NCBI RefSeq assembly: GCF_002940685.1
Contig: NZ_PNFP01000003.1
Coordinates: forward strand, 124,001 to 188,000
From: Ensifer adhaerens
Lineage (GTDB): Bacteria; Pseudomonadota; Alphaproteobacteria; Rhizobiales; Rhizobiaceae
Length of the DNA stretch: 64,000 nucleotides
Reading direction: 5' to 3'
The translations under genes were made by a program, and so were the position numbers. The notes under the pieces are model-generated. The model was not told the DNA's origin. It searched no databases and saw only the letters and a program-made list of their open reading frames with translations. This document shows, piece by piece, positions 1 through 7,942 of this stretch; within the stretch, counting starts at the first letter, position 1, and the number at the start of each line of letters is the position of its first letter.

Positions 1-56
1 ATCCATGGCGCGTTCGGGTTTTCGGTGAGGGCAGGGAGCGTGGCGGCCACGGTCAT
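1..56 (-). CDS. Partial CDS downstream of ada, product unknown
   Basis: An ATG at 56 on the minus strand follows a good ribosome binding site (AAGGA, five bases before the ATG) and opens a frame reading MTVAATLPALTENPNAPW before the window ends. An in-frame ATG at 104 overlaps the ada stop codon as ATGA, so either start would be translationally coupled to ada. Only 18 residues are visible and I do not recognise them. Genes coupled to ada are often other alkylation-repair genes such as alkA or alkB, but nothing here shows that. Confidence 0.35.
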   Translation of the reverse strand, partial: MTVAATLPALTENPNAPW

Positions 57-100
57 CGCCGTCCTTTCCCATATCGGCGCGGTTGATTTCGATCGTGGCG

Positions 101-1198
101 TCATGCGGTCCGCGGCGCTTCCCGATCAAGCAGCGAGCGCTTGCGGTCGACGCCCCAGGCATAGCCGGAGAGCGCACCATCGTTGCGAACGACGCGGTGG
201 CAGGGAATGGCGACCGCGATAGTGTTTGCAGCGCATGAGCCAGCGACTGCCCGCGCCGCGCTCGGTGCGCCGATACGTCGGGCGATTTGCGCATAGGACA
301 CACGCTCGCCGACGGGGATCTCCTGCAAGGCCTGCCATACCCGTCGCTGGAACGCCGTGCCACGGACGTCGAGCGGCAGATCGAGACCGATGCCGGGGCT
401 TTCGACGAAGCCACAAACGCGGGCGATCAGAGCCTCGTATTCGCGGTCCATGCCGATCAGTCTCGCTTTTGGAAAACGATCCTGGAGATCGCGCACAAGT
501 TCGTCCGGATCGTCTCCGAGCAGGATCGAGGCCACGCCTTTCGTGCTCGAGGCCACGAGGATCGCGCCGAGCGTCGTCTGGCCGACCGCAAACTTGATCT
601 CCTCGTTGGCGCCACCCGCACGGTATTGCGTCGGCGTCATGCCGAGCATGCCGGTCGACTTCTCATAAAAACGGCTACTGGAGTTGAAGCCGGCGTCGTA
701 CATGGCCTCGGTGACGCTCGTGCCGGTCTCCAGGCCCTCCCGTACTTTCCTCGCGCGATGGCCGGCGGCATAGGCCTTGGGGGTCAGCCCCGTCGATGTC
801 TTGAACACACGATGGAAATAGCTCGGACTGCGGCCGACAGTCGCCGCCAGTTCTTCCAGCGACGGTTCCTCTTCGCTCTCCTCGATGAGGCGGCAGGCCC
901 GGGCGATCAGTGCGGCATTTTCGCATGCGAGCGAAGGGCCGTCCGGATTGCAGCGTCGGCACGGGCGAAACCCGGTTGCCCGGGCGCTTTCGAGCGTATC
1001 GTGCAAGGCGACGTTCTTCGGGTTTGCCGTGCGGGAGGGGTACGAAGGCCGGCAATAGATGCCGGTTGTCGAAACGGAGTACCAGAACCGACCGTCGGCA
1101 GACTTGTCGCGGGTAACGATCCGCGTCCAGCGGGGATCCTCCGCCACGGAGGGAAGCGAGGCGTGAAGGGTGGGGGCAGGTCGAATGTTCATGTCCAT
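101..1198 (-). CDS. ada: Ada: methylphosphotriester/O6-methylguanine-DNA methyltransferase and transcriptional activator
   Basis: Full-length Ada (365 aa; E. coli Ada is 354). Order: N-terminal Ada zinc domain (about 20-90, with C49, C80 and C83), AraC-type helix-turn-helix (about 100-195), then the O6-methylguanine methyltransferase domain (about 200-360) with acceptor C333 in IPCHRV. The family removes methyl groups irreversibly from DNA phosphotriesters (N-terminal Cys) and O6-methylguanine (C-terminal Cys), and the methylated N-domain activates the adaptive response. Oddity: the motif reads CRPSYPSR where E. coli has CRPSCRAR, so one of the four zinc-binding cysteines (E. coli C42) is Tyr53, encoded by TAC. 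The acceptor C49 (E. coli C38) is kept. The start could be Met1 or Met3. Confidence 0.95.
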   Translation of the reverse strand: MDMNIRPAPTLHASLPSVAEDPRWTRIVTRDKSADGRFWYSVSTTGIYCRPSYPSRTANPKNVALHDTLESARATGFRPCRRCNPDGPSLACENAALIARACRLIEESEEEPSLEELAATVGRSPSYFHRVFKTSTGLTPKAYAAGHRARKVREGLETGTSVTEAMYDAGFNSSSRFYEKSTGMLGMTPTQYRAGGANEEIKFAVGQTTLGAILVASSTKGVASILLGDDPDELVRDLQDRFPKARLIGMDREYEALIARVCGFVESPGIGLDLPLDVRGTAFQRRVWQALQEIPVGERVSYAQIARRIGAPSAARAVAGSCAANTIAVAIPCHRVVRNDGALSGYAWGVDRKRSLLDREAPRTA

Positions 1199-1536
1199 GA
1201 TCTTCCACTCGAATTTGTTGTTGATCGATCGTGCCTCCGATCAGTGCTGTCCGATCCTTGCTCTCGAATCGAACGAGTTCCCACCCGGATCTTGCGCAGA
1301 CCATCGACAGGCGCGGTTTTCCGACGCTTCCATCGTGGCGATGGGAAGGGGCTTGAGAAAAACGAAGCTCGCACAGACATTTGAGGGCACCGGGCGCCAA
1401 ACTCCGGTTCTTGTCCTCGAATTGGAAACGGCGTGCCGGACCGAAGCAAGGTTCGAGAAGCCTGGACTGGCTAGCGGTTGACTGATCGCAGAATTCAAGG
1501 CGATCCAACGAGTGCTGACAGGGCGGGCAAGGGGAA
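1199..1536. other. Intergenic stretch between divergent ada and ABC permease genes
   Basis: About 340 bases without a convincing gene. It must hold the ada promoter (minus strand) and the promoter of the permease at 1537. A TTGACT hexamer near 1479 could be a -35 element for the permease but I see no good -10. I looked for remnants of an ABC ATPase, which would be expected before the permease, and found none. Confidence 0.5.
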
Positions 1537-2325
1537 TTGAAGATAAGACCAGACGAACGGCCATTCCGGATCTTCGCCCGCTTTTTCGTTGTATGCGCGG
1601 TGATCGGAGGGTGGGCCGCCTATGTCGAGCTCTCGGAAATCCCGCCTTACATCATACCCCGCCCGGATGCGGTCGTTGCAGCACTTCTTGCCGATTGGCA
1701 CATCTTGGGTCCGGCGCTCTGGGTAACCGCGCAAACGACCTTTGTGGCACTGACTCTTGCCATCTTCGGTGGAGGATGTGCGGCGGTGTTGCTCGCACAA
1801 TCCAGGTGGATCGAGACGGCATTGTCGCCGATTCTGGTGACGTTGCAGGTAACCCCGATCGTCGCGATAGCGCCCTTGATCCTGATTTATGCGCCGACAG
1901 CTTGGACCGCGCAGTTGATATGTGCGTTCCTCGTGACCTTTTTCCCGATCATGTTGAATACGCTGCAGGGCTTGAAGAGCGCCGACCGGGATCGCGCCGA
2001 TCTCATGAAGACCTACAGCGCGTCGCGTTGGCAGGCGCTCGTCTACCTGAAGCTGCCGTCCGCACTTCCGGGTTTCCTGGCAGGCCTCAGGATCGGAGGC
2101 GGGCTCGCCTTGGTGGCGGCGGTTGTCGGAGAGTTCGCGGCCGGACAGGCCGGCAGCAATGCGGGACTGGCCTTCCGATTGCTGGAGGCGCAGTACCGGC
2201 TCAACATGCCGCGCCTCTTTGCATGCCTCGTCCTGCTTGCCATGTTTGGGGCGGCGATGTTTTATCTGACGTCCCTGCTGTCGACGCTTGCGCTTCGCCG
2301 GTGGCATGAAAGCGAACAGCTCTGA
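1537..2325 (+). CDS. ABC transporter permease, SsuC/TauC/ThiX type
   Basis: A 262-aa inner-membrane permease of the nitrate/sulfonate/pyrimidine-precursor class (BPD_transp_1 fold). About six hydrophobic segments are visible, and the EAA-type loop that docks the ATPase lies at about 161-186 (ASRWQALVYLKLP...GLRIGGG). The start is a TTG preceded by AAGGGGA; no upstream ATG is in frame. The gene converges on the NMT1/THI5-type binding protein at 2366-3391, 40 bases away, and is probably its partner. No ATPase gene is nearby, so the importer must borrow one or be incomplete. The substrate cannot be told from sequence. Confidence 0.85.
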   Translation: MKIRPDERPFRIFARFFVVCAVIGGWAAYVELSEIPPYIIPRPDAVVAALLADWHILGPALWVTAQTTFVALTLAIFGGGCAAVLLAQSRWIETALSPILVTLQVTPIVAIAPLILIYAPTAWTAQLICAFLVTFFPIMLNTLQGLKSADRDRADLMKTYSASRWQALVYLKLPSALPGFLAGLRIGGGLALVAAVVGEFAAGQAGSNAGLAFRLLEAQYRLNMPRLFACLVLLAMFGAAMFYLTSLLSTLALRRWHESEQL

Positions 2326-2365
2326 CGGCGTCGCCGACGTGATCCGCTGACGCTCATTGTTCGAT

Positions 2366-3391
2366 CTACGATTTCCCCTTCAGCGACATGCCGACGCCCT
2401 TGCAGGTAAAGCTTGGATCAAAAGCCTTGGTGTAGTCGGTGCCAGGCTGGAGCAGCTTCACCTTCACCAGCTCGTCGAACAACTGCTTGTAGCGTTCGGC
2501 TCTCAGGCACCCGATACCATTTGTCAGCGCGTCGCCGGAATCGACGATTCCGTACTGCTTCATCTTGTCGACGGCATAGTCTATCTGGCCATCGGTCATT
2601 TCCGGGTTTTCTTTCTTGATCAGTTCGTTTGCCGCGGTGTTGTCCCGGTAGAGATAATTGTACCAACCCTCGATTGAGGCATCGACAAACCGTTGCACGA
2701 GATCACGATCCTGATCGATGAGGCTTTGTTGCACGGTGACCATGGTGGCGTAGGGCCGATATCCGCTGTCGGCGAGCAGGAAGATCTTCGGCTCCGCACC
2801 GGTCTGTCTCTGGATCTCATAGGGCTCGGCGGTGATCAGCCCCTGCTGTGCCGATCGGCGATCGGCGAGAAACGGCGAAGGGGAGAAATTGTACGGCTTG
2901 AACTGCTCGTCGCGAAAGCCAGTGAAGTTCGCCTTCATCCATTCGAAATACGCGCCAAAGCCACCATGCGTCATGAAGATCGTTTCGAGCCTGGCAATAT
3001 CCTCGAAATTCTCAACCCCGGCATCCGGGTGGGTCAGGAGGACCTGAGCGTTCTTTTGATAGAAGGCCGCAACGTCGACAAGGGGAATGCCCTGCTCGAT
3101 GCCGATGAGCTGCTCCTGTTGCGTCCCCAGATAAAAGTCGAGTTTGCCCGTCAGAAGCAGGGCGCGGTTTTGAACGCCGGGACCGCCCTGCTTGATTTCA
3201 ACGTCAAGGCCGTACCTTGCGTAAGTGCCGTCGGCGAGCGCTTGATAGAAGCCGCCATGGTCAGCCTCGGCCAGCCAGTCGGTGCCGAAGCGAACCCTGT
3301 CGAGGGAATGGGCAGGCGAGGTCATCGAGACCACGCCGACGGCCAGCATACCGGCCAGTGCCGTCTTGCTGCGTGATTGGGACACATGCAT
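2366..3391 (-). CDS. ABC transporter substrate-binding protein, NMT1/THI5-like
   Basis: A periplasmic binding protein of 341 aa. Signal peptide at about 1-30 (hydrophobic AGMLAVGVVSMTSPAHS), then VRFGTDWLAEADHGGFYQAL, the usual start of the NMT1/THI5 fold used by ThiY-like pyrimidine-precursor and by sulfonate/taurine importers. The start was set at the ATG at 3391, because the 14 codons upstream are polar and would precede the signal peptide. It faces the permease gene tail to tail. Its promoter must lie inside or beyond the end of the flagellin gene, as only 66 bases separate them. I saw no THI-box riboswitch, so a thiamine role is unsupported. Family confident, substrate unknown. Confidence 0.85.
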   Translation of the reverse strand: MHVSQSRSKTALAGMLAVGVVSMTSPAHSLDRVRFGTDWLAEADHGGFYQALADGTYARYGLDVEIKQGGPGVQNRALLLTGKLDFYLGTQQEQLIGIEQGIPLVDVAAFYQKNAQVLLTHPDAGVENFEDIARLETIFMTHGGFGAYFEWMKANFTGFRDEQFKPYNFSPSPFLADRRSAQQGLITAEPYEIQRQTGAEPKIFLLADSGYRPYATMVTVQQSLIDQDRDLVQRFVDASIEGWYNYLYRDNTAANELIKKENPEMTDGQIDYAVDKMKQYGIVDSGDALTNGIGCLRAERYKQLFDELVKVKLLQPGTDYTKAFDPSFTCKGVGMSLKGKS

Positions 3392-3457
3392 GGGAGTACC
3401 TGATCCGGATGAGGCGCGGTCATGGAGCTTCAAGTCTTTGATGGTGCCTAGACGCGA

Positions 3458-5140
3458 TTACCGGAACAATTGCAAGATGTTACCGGCATTGGAATTCGCG
3501 ATCTGCAGGGACTGGATCGCCAACTGCTCTTGCGACTGCAACGCCTTAAGTCTGGTCGAGGCTTCGTTCATGTCCGCGTCGACCAGGCGGCCGACACCCT
3601 TGTCGATGGTATCCATGAGTGCCTGGGCGAAATCGGTCTGCATGGTGACGCGCGTTTTTATGGCACCCAATGTGGCAGTGGCCGAGATCGCCTTTTCCAA
3701 CATGACGTCGACGCCCGACAGATAGTTGTCCAGGTCGTTGCCCGGGTCGGTGATGTCCACATCCAGAATGTCGAAGTTCTGCGTGCGCCCAATGTTGTCG
3801 TCAATGTTCTGCAGTTGAATGATCGCGCGCCGTCCGGCCTCCGGAAAAAGGCTTTGATCGATATCGAAGCGGATCAACGAACCAGTGCTCGAGACCGTCA
3901 GGCCCTTTCCCGATAAAGCGGCGTCAAGTATGGCGGCGAAATCTGCAGCACTTGAGACCTTTCCGTCGGTAACGTTGAGAACACTGTCGACGAACGGTTT
4001 GTCGATCGTGATTTTCTGGCGTGCACTGCTGTTGACCTCAATTTCGAAACTGAAGGCGACGCTTCTATGCACCTGGAACGGACCGCCAAACATGAAATCC
4101 CAGCGAGGGTAGTGATTGTCGGTGTTGGTGGCAGGCGGGTTTTCGAGCCCGAAGGCGAAGTCTCCCGGCAGCGTGGAAGCGACCGTCCCGATCTCGACAC
4201 TCGACCCGGGCAGACCGGTCTGCTCCGATGACGAAATGATCACGTGCTGATATCCGTTGCCCCAGCTGTAGGTGGTGTTCACGGGTACGCCGGCGTTCGC
4301 GAAGGCTGCGCCCAGTACGCGGCTAAACTCGCTGACATTGTTGATCATGCCATCCGTCGTGGACAGGGTTGCATCAATCAGGGCCTTGTCGATCGACACC
4401 GAATAGTCGATGCCGGGAGCATGCGGGCCATCGTCGACACGGATATCAAAACTGATCGAATCGGAGCCGGACAGCGCGAACGTACCAGTGAATGCGAACG
4501 TATCGGACGAACCGCCGCGTTGGTAAACGTTGGCGTCGCGAATTCCTCCGAGGTTCCCGAGCGCGCGCGGATCCTTCTGCAGGATGCCGCCGCCGCCGGC
4601 GTTGAACAGACTGATTTCCGCAATGTCGACGTCCGTGGTTCCGATCTGCACGGCGCCGTCTGCGGTGCGCGTGAAGGACGACGTGATGCTGGTTGGCAGC
4701 GAAGTCAGGTCCCACAGGTTCCGTGGCGTGTCGGTGTCGAGCCAGTTGACGCTGTTGAAGCTTGCCGATGAAGCTATCGAGAGAAGTTGCTGCTTGAGCT
4801 GGTCGAGTTCCTTCTGGATCTTCGCCTTGTCGACGCCCGGCTCCTTCGCGGCAACGAGCTTGGCCCGGATCTCCGTGACGACATCGACGGTGGCATCGAG
4901 CGCCATATAGGCAGTATCGATCTTTGCCGCCCCCAGGTTCAAGGCATCGGTAACCGCCGAGATCGCCTTGTTGTCTGAACGCATGGTCGTGGAGATCGAC
5001 CAATAGGCGGCATTATCCGACGCGGCTTGCACGCGAAGCCCGGTGCTCACTTGCTGCTGAGTCTCCGCCATGCCGGCGCCGACCGAACGAAGCGTCTGAA
5101 GCGCGGCCATGGCCGCGGTATTTGTAAGGATGCTGGACAA
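3458..5140 (-). CDS. Flagellin, long-insert type, TTG start
   Basis: Filament protein of about 560 aa from the TTG at 5140, giving an N-terminus SSILTNTAAMAALQTL that matches rhizobial flagellins such as FlaA (MTSILTNNSAMAALSTL). N-terminal D0/D1 about 1-135; C-terminal D1/D0 ends GVGRLVDADMNEASTRLKAL...NILQLFR, also typical. Rhizobial flagellins are nearer 320-400 aa, so the surface-exposed middle (about 150-470) is unusually long. An upstream ATG at 5194 would add 18 polar residues before the conserved start and lies inside a strong mRNA hairpin, so I prefer TTG with CTTGGGG as a weak ribosome binding site. No other flagellar gene lies in the window. Confidence 0.9.
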   Translation of the reverse strand: MSSILTNTAAMAALQTLRSVGAGMAETQQQVSTGLRVQAASDNAAYWSISTTMRSDNKAISAVTDALNLGAAKIDTAYMALDATVDVVTEIRAKLVAAKEPGVDKAKIQKELDQLKQQLLSIASSASFNSVNWLDTDTPRNLWDLTSLPTSITSSFTRTADGAVQIGTTDVDIAEISLFNAGGGGILQKDPRALGNLGGIRDANVYQRGGSSDTFAFTGTFALSGSDSISFDIRVDDGPHAPGIDYSVSIDKALIDATLSTTDGMINNVSEFSRVLGAAFANAGVPVNTTYSWGNGYQHVIISSSEQTGLPGSSVEIGTVASTLPGDFAFGLENPPATNTDNHYPRWDFMFGGPFQVHRSVAFSFEIEVNSSARQKITIDKPFVDSVLNVTDGKVSSAADFAAILDAALSGKGLTVSSTGSLIRFDIDQSLFPEAGRRAIIQLQNIDDNIGRTQNFDILDVDITDPGNDLDNYLSGVDVMLEKAISATATLGAIKTRVTMQTDFAQALMDTIDKGVGRLVDADMNEASTRLKALQSQEQLAIQSLQIANSNAGNILQLFR

Positions 5141-5161
5141 GTTAAAAGCCCCAAGAAATGG

Positions 5162-5206
5162 GCTAGCCTCCGGACGTGCAGACCAGTCCGGCATAAAGAG
5201 GCTAGC
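5162..5206 (-). promoter_or_regulatory. Hairpin in flagellin mRNA leader
   Basis: Perfect 9-bp outer arms GCTAGCCTC (5162-5170) and GAGGCTAGC (5198-5206) enclose inner arms CGGAC (5171-5175) and GTCCG (5186-5190), with an asymmetric bulge. The hairpin ends 21 bases before the TTG start of flagellin. In Caulobacter, FlbT acts on the 5' leader of flagellin mRNA, so this is a plausible post-transcriptional control element. That role is inference. Confidence 0.55.
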
Positions 5207-5243
5207 AATGGTGGGACACTTTTAACGGTTAACCACAAGGGTG

Positions 5244-5260
5244 CTCGCCATAATGGCGAG
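5244..5260. repeat. 17-bp palindrome upstream of flagellin
   Basis: CTCGCCAT-A-ATGGCGAG is perfectly symmetrical around 5252, about 105 bases upstream of the flagellin TTG. GTTAAC motifs recur around it (near 5227, 5343, 5370 and 5380). It may be an operator or a second leader hairpin; sequence alone does not decide. Confidence 0.45.
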
Positions 5261-5301
5261 ACCGTCACCCGAAGAAACGAGACGACCCGAGTTCTTCAGG
5301 C

Positions 5302-5340
5302 TGTTCGGCACGACATCTGAATCATCTGTCGTGCCGAACA
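5302..5340. repeat. 14-bp perfect inverted repeat between flagellin and hypothetical gene
   Basis: TGTTCGGCACGACA (5302-5315) and its exact complement TGTCGTGCCGAACA (5327-5340) flank an 11-base loop. It lies about 105 bases beyond the stop of the minus-strand gene at 5446-6096 and upstream of flagellin. No T-run follows on either strand, so it is a poor intrinsic terminator; it could insulate the two genes or bind a protein. Confidence 0.5.
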
Positions 5341-5445
5341 CTTCGTTAACGCTTTTGTGCTGGAAATGGTTAACAAATGGTTAACGGATTTCGGTTGGCT
5401 CCCCTGAAGAGCATTTTCCCGGCTGACTCGACGGACCGGGCTGCC

Positions 5446-6096
5446 CTAGAATTTATCGCCGGGGCCTAGAAATTGCCCTATGGCGTTCGCAACCAGCTCG
5501 AACTCGGCGTCGAAGTCATTGATGAGCTGCACGAATTTTCGCTCGATCTCGCCCGGATCGCCAATGTCGTTCAGGGCAACGGAATTGCGGCGCAGGAACC
5601 GCGAGTAGAGCCGCCCCTTCTCAGAGGCGCCGGGCTGGAATTGAACCCGTTCCAGACCCTTGGCGGCCGCAGCCGCAATGATCGTCTCGACGAGACCCTT
5701 GCGGAGCTTGTCATCTGAAATAGGGCCGACTTCTGCGTTCAGTCTGAGGTATCCCTTGGCGCCGAGATCACCCGCACGCAGTTCTACCCAGCTGATGAGC
5801 GGATAGCCCGCCCACCAGTTTTCACAGCCCTGCCACGTGAACCGCGTCCCGTCGAGTTCCTGGCGCCATCGCGCCGGCAGAAAGCTGACGTGGGTCTTGG
5901 CGAGGTCTGAATACAGGAACTCACGCTTGCCAATACGAATCGTCTTCTCTCGATCAGGACTTTCACCGAAAAGCCGACGGACGGCTGGTTCAAAACCTGC
6001 TCCAGAGTTTTCCTCTTTGACGAGATCCAGCACCTTCTTGTGTTTTCGAAACAGCAGATGCGCCAGGTTGTTCATCTCGGAGTTTCGTTTGTTCAA
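5446..6096 (-). CDS. Hypothetical protein, about 216 aa
   Basis: I do not recognise this family. It is a soluble, charged protein with no signal peptide or membrane segment. An N-terminal helix is rich in Lys and His (LAHLLFRKHKKVLDLVKEE), followed by mixed alpha/beta sequence with several Trp (WQGCENWWAGYPLISWVEL) and the stretch GLERVQFQPGASEKGRLYSRFLRRNSVALNDI. The start is a TTG at 6096 with GAGGAG eight bases upstream; the ATG at 6075 has no good ribosome binding site. It is transcribed towards flagellin but separated from it by a strong inverted repeat, so it is probably a separate unit. Confidence 0.7.
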   Translation of the reverse strand: MNKRNSEMNNLAHLLFRKHKKVLDLVKEENSGAGFEPAVRRLFGESPDREKTIRIGKREFLYSDLAKTHVSFLPARWRQELDGTRFTWQGCENWWAGYPLISWVELRAGDLGAKGYLRLNAEVGPISDDKLRKGLVETIIAAAAAKGLERVQFQPGASEKGRLYSRFLRRNSVALNDIGDPGEIERKFVQLINDFDAEFELVANAIGQFLGPGDKF

Positions 6097-6520
6097 TTGG
6101 AAGGCTCCTCAGTAAATCGTAAGCGTGCGCCATGGATCGTCTTCGCCGAAATCTGGCGCTTCGGTCGCGGGGCGACTGAAGCGTCTTCAATCAATTGCAT
6201 CTTTTGCTCGAAGGATAATGTCAACCTGAACGGGAAGGTCGGGCGCGACAACTTGGGCGATTATTGCCGTTCTGTGCTCAAAGCATCGCGTCTTTGCGGC
6301 ATCCACCGGCGATCGGTGGCAAGGCTGATCTGTTCATCGCCGGCAAGCGCAGCCTCGCGATCCATCAGGATGCTCCGGGTTCCGGCAAGGGCTCTATGGG
6401 GCGCCGTATTTTTGCCTCAATTTTACAACTTTGCGTCCATGGTGTCGCGATGCGCTGTGAAAACAAGCTCGCGCCTCGATTGGGGACGAATCTCGGTTAA
6501 TCCTGGCAGGGTCTGTGCTG
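6097..6520. other. Intergenic stretch with no gene seen
   Basis: About 420 bases between divergent genes. The only structure I see is a near-perfect 10-bp inverted repeat at 6159-6181 (CTTCGGTCGC / GCGACTGAAG, nine of ten pairs, three-base loop), close to the start of the minus-strand hypothetical gene. A 78-codon frame at 6264-6500 has no recognisable features. Confidence 0.4.
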
Positions 6521-7045
6521 ATGGAAGAGCTTAACTATGGCCCGCTCATCGAAAGCGACGCCGACTGCGTGCAAAAATGGCTCGCTGACTGGCTGACCAG
6601 GCATGTGAGCGGTTGGAGTGGCGCCTACGGACTTGATTGGACCACGAATGACATCAAGGCTCATATCGAGCGGCAGGCGTTGGTGGGACGCGAATGGGCG
6701 GAAATAAGGGCGGCCGCGGCGGACCGGGATTGCTTCGTTTGCGTGGCGAAGGCGGGGCGTACGCCCGTCGGGCTTGTCTACGCCGAAAAGCGCACGGATC
6801 GCTATCTGGCGCTCACGACCGGGGTCATATCCTGGATCTATGTTGATCCGTCCGCCAGGCAGAAGGGCGTCGCCCTTCGCCTTCTCGGGGAAGCGCATGG
6901 ATGGTTCGTTCAACAACATGTGTCGGTCTCGGAGGTTTTCGTGACCGCCAGCAACCGGGCTGCGCTTGCCGCCTATGAACGCGGCGGATATCGCGTTCTC
7001 GACCACCGTCTGCTTGCGGTGATGCGGGATCCGTCCTCCGAATGA
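6521..7045 (+). CDS. GNAT-family N-acetyltransferase
   Basis: A 174-aa acetyltransferase of the GNAT fold. Motif A, which holds the acetyl-CoA pyrophosphate, is at about 105-121 (WIYVDPSARQKGVALRL, with R-Q-K-G-V-A in place of the usual Q/R-x-x-G-x-G/A). Motif B is at about 139-157 (VFVTASNRAALAAYERGGY). GNAT enzymes transfer acetyl from acetyl-CoA to an amine; the acceptor here is unknown. The ATG at 6521 is chosen over an upstream GTG at 6515 because GGCAGGG at 6505 is better placed. It stands alone and converges on the membrane-protein gene. Confidence 0.85.
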   Translation: MEELNYGPLIESDADCVQKWLADWLTRHVSGWSGAYGLDWTTNDIKAHIERQALVGREWAEIRAAAADRDCFVCVAKAGRTPVGLVYAEKRTDRYLALTTGVISWIYVDPSARQKGVALRLLGEAHGWFVQQHVSVSEVFVTASNRAALAAYERGGYRVLDHRLLAVMRDPSSE

Positions 7046-7090
7046 CGCCACAAGCATGGATGGCAGGGCCAGTTTTCCTCGGCCCAAGTC

Positions 7091-7117
7091 CGTTTGAAGC
7101 CCATCGCTTTTCAAACG
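7091..7117. terminator. Inverted repeat between convergent genes, probable two-way terminator
   Basis: Arms CGTTTGAA (7091-7098) and TTCAAACG (7110-7117) pair perfectly over an 11-base loop, placed between the ends of the GNAT gene and the membrane-protein gene. The position favours a bidirectional terminator although T-runs are short. Confidence 0.45.
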
Positions 7118-7160
7118 ATGCGCCTTGGCACAGAGGGCCGCCGACGGCGCCGTAACCGGA

Positions 7161-7646
7161 TCATCGAACCGGCCGGCGCATCAGCGAAATCGTGTTGAGC
7201 GCCGCGATGATGGCCAGCGGCAACTGGGCAATTCCGGTCAGTTCGAATGTCAGGTCGTCCGCAAGCCGGTACACGGGCGCCGGAAACAGCAGGCGTGCCG
7301 TCTCCTCTCCAAAGCCGATATGGAGAACGTTCTTCAGCACATGGTTCCAGCCGCCCTCCCAGATGCCGATCATCGCGACGGGGAAGGCGAGGATGACGAT
7401 TGCCGCCAGCCAGGATGCTGCCCGTCCAAGCGCTGTTGTCGCCTTCGCCCACCCGACGGTGAGCGCGCCGATGATCAGGATCGCAGCCGGCACGGAGATA
7501 TGGACGATGTGGAGACGCCACGGCGTCTCGTAGATGTAGGCGCCGTAGGCGTGGTGCACGCTGGTCAAGGCAAGCAAGAGAAGTGCCGATGCCCCGGCTC
7601 GTCGAAAGGGAGACACTGGGACGCGCGTTGCAGAAAGTTCAGCCAT
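7161..7646 (-). CDS. Small integral membrane protein, unknown function
   Basis: A 161-aa protein with four likely membrane segments (about 18-37, 46-65, 74-97 and 133-155). The loop before the last segment contains an amphipathic stretch around EETARLLFPAPVYRLADDLTFEL. I do not recognise the family. The ATG at 7646 has GAGGAA upstream. It is transcribed in the same direction as the TonB receptor, about 300 bases beyond its stop, so it could belong to the iron-uptake unit. That link rests only on position. Confidence 0.65.
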   Translation of the reverse strand: MAELSATRVPVSPFRRAGASALLLLALTSVHHAYGAYIYETPWRLHIVHISVPAAILIIGALTVGWAKATTALGRAASWLAAIVILAFPVAMIGIWEGGWNHVLKNVLHIGFGEETARLLFPAPVYRLADDLTFELTGIAQLPLAIIAALNTISLMRRPVR

Positions 7647-7942
7647 GACTGTTCCTCGATGTTGACGAACGATCGGCTAACACGATCCGGAACACCGTGT
7701 TCGGAAAGTTGCCGAACACTGAGGCGCCCGTTGTGCAGAACCGGACCGGATTGCGCCCATGTCCGGAAAAAAACGACGGCATTGATCGGGCACGTAGCGC
7801 GCACGGCGCTCTTCACCCTGAGGCGCCGCAGGCGAGGCACAGCAAGCGCGTGAGGATCGGAGAGGCCACGCGGCCGCGCTTGTGCCTCTGGCGTGCCGGA
7901 TGGGCCTGCCAGAAACGCAAGAGCGGCTCGGTTGGCGTTTCG

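Noticed and set aside
287-1384. A 365-codon plus-strand frame over ada
   Set aside because: The minus strand encodes a clear full-length Ada; the plus frame is a GC-rich shadow.
3392-3457. A TPP riboswitch in front of the THI5/NMT1-like binding protein
   Set aside because: Only 66 bases separate it from the flagellin stop and I find no THI-box elements there.
5138-5194. ATG at 5194 as the flagellin start
   Set aside because: It adds 18 non-conserved residues before SSILTN and sits in the bulge of a strong hairpin; flagellins begin directly with this motif.
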